This document shows positions 63,196-64,000 of a stretch of DNA of 64,000 nucleotides, one piece after another. Each line of letters opens with the position of its first letter. The first letter of the stretch is position 1. A model generated the notes under the pieces. The model ran no database searches and was not told where the DNA came from. It was given only the letters and a program-made list of their open reading frames with translations. This DNA comes from Anabaena minutissima FACHB-250. GTDB taxonomy: Bacteria > Cyanobacteriota > Cyanobacteriia > Cyanobacteriales > Nostocaceae. The translations under genes and the position numbers were made by a program. Location: NCBI RefSeq assembly GCF_014697125.1, contig NZ_JACJRG010000033.1, positions 1 to 64,000 of the forward strand, given 5' to 3'.

Positions 63196-63345
63196 AAAAA
63201 CAGAAAATTAAAAAGATAATATATCATTACCAACCTCGCCTATACACGAACTACGCAACAATAACGTATTTTCGTCATTGCAAGCATAAGGAAGTAAGCG
63301 CAAAGTTTTGATTTTTGTTGCGCGTATGTAGGTTCTACTGTGATA

Positions 63346-63966
63346 TTATTGGCTATTGGTTGGAGTCGGTTCAGGGGTGCTTGGTGTAGGCGTTTGCTCA
63401 ACCTGATTTGTAGGTTGTTTCCATTCAGATAATTCTCGATTTATCGCATTTTCAAAATCGGTAGATACCAACAGCAGATTAATATTGCCATTTGGTTGGG
63501 TATTTGGGTCAACTTGGGCATAGACAAAACGACGGTTAAAGTCAGCTTTACCTAAAAGTATCTGATGAGTTTTTTGATTCTTCAGTTTAATATTGATAGT
63601 GGCTTGGGGTTGATTTAAACCAAAATCTCCGGCTTGATTAGGAGAGACAGATAAACTGCGATCGCTTTTACCCTTAACCAACAAATCCATTAAATAAGAA
63701 ACAATAGCATCATTTGCTGGCTCTGACACAGGAGACTTAAGCAACCACTTAGGTTGAGGCTGAGGGTTGCGTTCCAAATTCAAGGTAAGTTTTGCCGTCT
63801 TTACCGTCAAAGCCTGTACATCATCTTCCGCAAAAGAGAAAATTTGTTGCTGATTCGCCTTAGCTTCTTCGCGCTGAGTTGCACCTTGAATTTCATAGAA
63901 ATAAACAAACCCTCCCAAACCCAACGCCAGCAACACTAAAATCAAAGTCGTCTTTGGTAGTTTCAT
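63346..63966 (-). CDS. DUF4340-like protein, single-pass membrane anchor
   Basis: A 206-residue protein with an N-terminal TM/signal-anchor (about 6-26, TTLILVLLALGLGGFVYFYE) and a periplasmic domain resembling DUF4340. FSFAEDDVQALTVKTAKLTL, PANDAIVSYLMDLLVKGKSD, GDFGLNQPQATINIKLKNQK and HQILLGKADFNRRFVYAQVD are typical. The C-terminal tail is Thr/Pro-rich. DUF4340 genes often lie beside gliding-type ABC transporter genes (GldG-like), which would be beyond the window edge at 64000. Function is not known. Confidence 0.8.
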   Translation of the reverse strand: MKLPKTTLILVLLALGLGGFVYFYEIQGATQREEAKANQQQIFSFAEDDVQALTVKTAKLTLNLERNPQPQPKWLLKSPVSEPANDAIVSYLMDLLVKGKSDRSLSVSPNQAGDFGLNQPQATINIKLKNQKTHQILLGKADFNRRFVYAQVDPNTQPNGNINLLLVSTDFENAINRELSEWKQPTNQVEQTPTPSTPEPTPTNSQ

Positions 63967-64000
63967 AGTTAATAATCATTAGTCATTATTTCTCCCTGTC

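Overview
The window is chromosomal DNA from a filamentous, heterocyst-forming cyanobacterium of the Nostoc/Anabaena type. Three things point there. The HIP1 octamer GCGATCGC recurs throughout. Short tandem repeats and palindromic intergenic repeats typical of Nostocales are frequent. The kai locus carries the short 102-codon kaiA, followed by kaiB, kaiC and an hgdD/TolC-like outer-membrane gene. No phage, conjugative element, CRISPR array or complete insertion sequence was seen. Species and strain are not resolved.

Layout: 0-5 kb holds a glycerate kinase/Ycf20 pair, a lipoprotein and a GT39-like glycosyltransferase. 5-14 kb is the clock region: a large hybrid kinase with degenerate receivers (minus strand), then kaiA-kaiB-kaiC and hgdD (plus strand). 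14-18 kb has small conserved genes, an S4-domain protein, an SDR, a gene that looks deleted and frameshifted, tRNA-Val(GAC), a metal-binding HMA protein and a 144-bp MITE-like element. 18-25 kb has a 1310-residue membrane protein, a zinc-ribbon membrane protein, a MurG-like protein and YjbQ. 25-32.5 kb holds two minus-strand ABC systems: an OpuA-type importer, and an ABC-2 ATPase with two tandem paralogous permeases. 32.6-40 kb has a DUF433 gene, a GH57 hydrolase, a HigBA toxin-antitoxin pair with a palindromic operator, a CAX antiporter and a peptidoglycan-binding protein. 40-43.5 kb has sucrose synthase and a Hlip pair. 43.6-54.5 kb has a methyltransferase, XdhC, a 1741-residue multi-PAS hybrid kinase with a ribbon-helix-helix-like N terminus, a MobA/MocA-like nucleotidyltransferase, DUF4336, a small M41-like protease and a diguanylate cyclase. 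After 1.3 kb of AT-rich DNA come alaS, a deletion scar of a BMP-type ABC transporter, DoxX, a ureidoglycolate lyase-like gene, an SDR/TetR divergent pair with twin operators, purU and a DUF4340 protein.

Functional threads: carbon metabolism is represented by glycerate kinase (photorespiration), sucrose synthase and GH57. Timing and signalling are represented by kaiABC, two hybrid kinases and a diguanylate cyclase. Purine and molybdenum metabolism are suggested by xdhC, the MocA-like gene, the ureidoglycolate lyase-like gene and the decayed BMP transporter.

The findings I rate highest are these. (1) On the minus strand at 58961-59201, the start of a BMP lipoprotein gene is joined to the end of its ABC ATPase gene exactly over a HIP1 site. 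(2) A CikA-like arrangement, a histidine kinase followed by receivers lacking key residues, sits beside kaiABC. (3) Short tandem repeats have entered reading frames in frame at several places. (4) Twin TetR operators and a HigBA operator can be read directly. All functional statements rest on motif recognition by eye; no database search was run.
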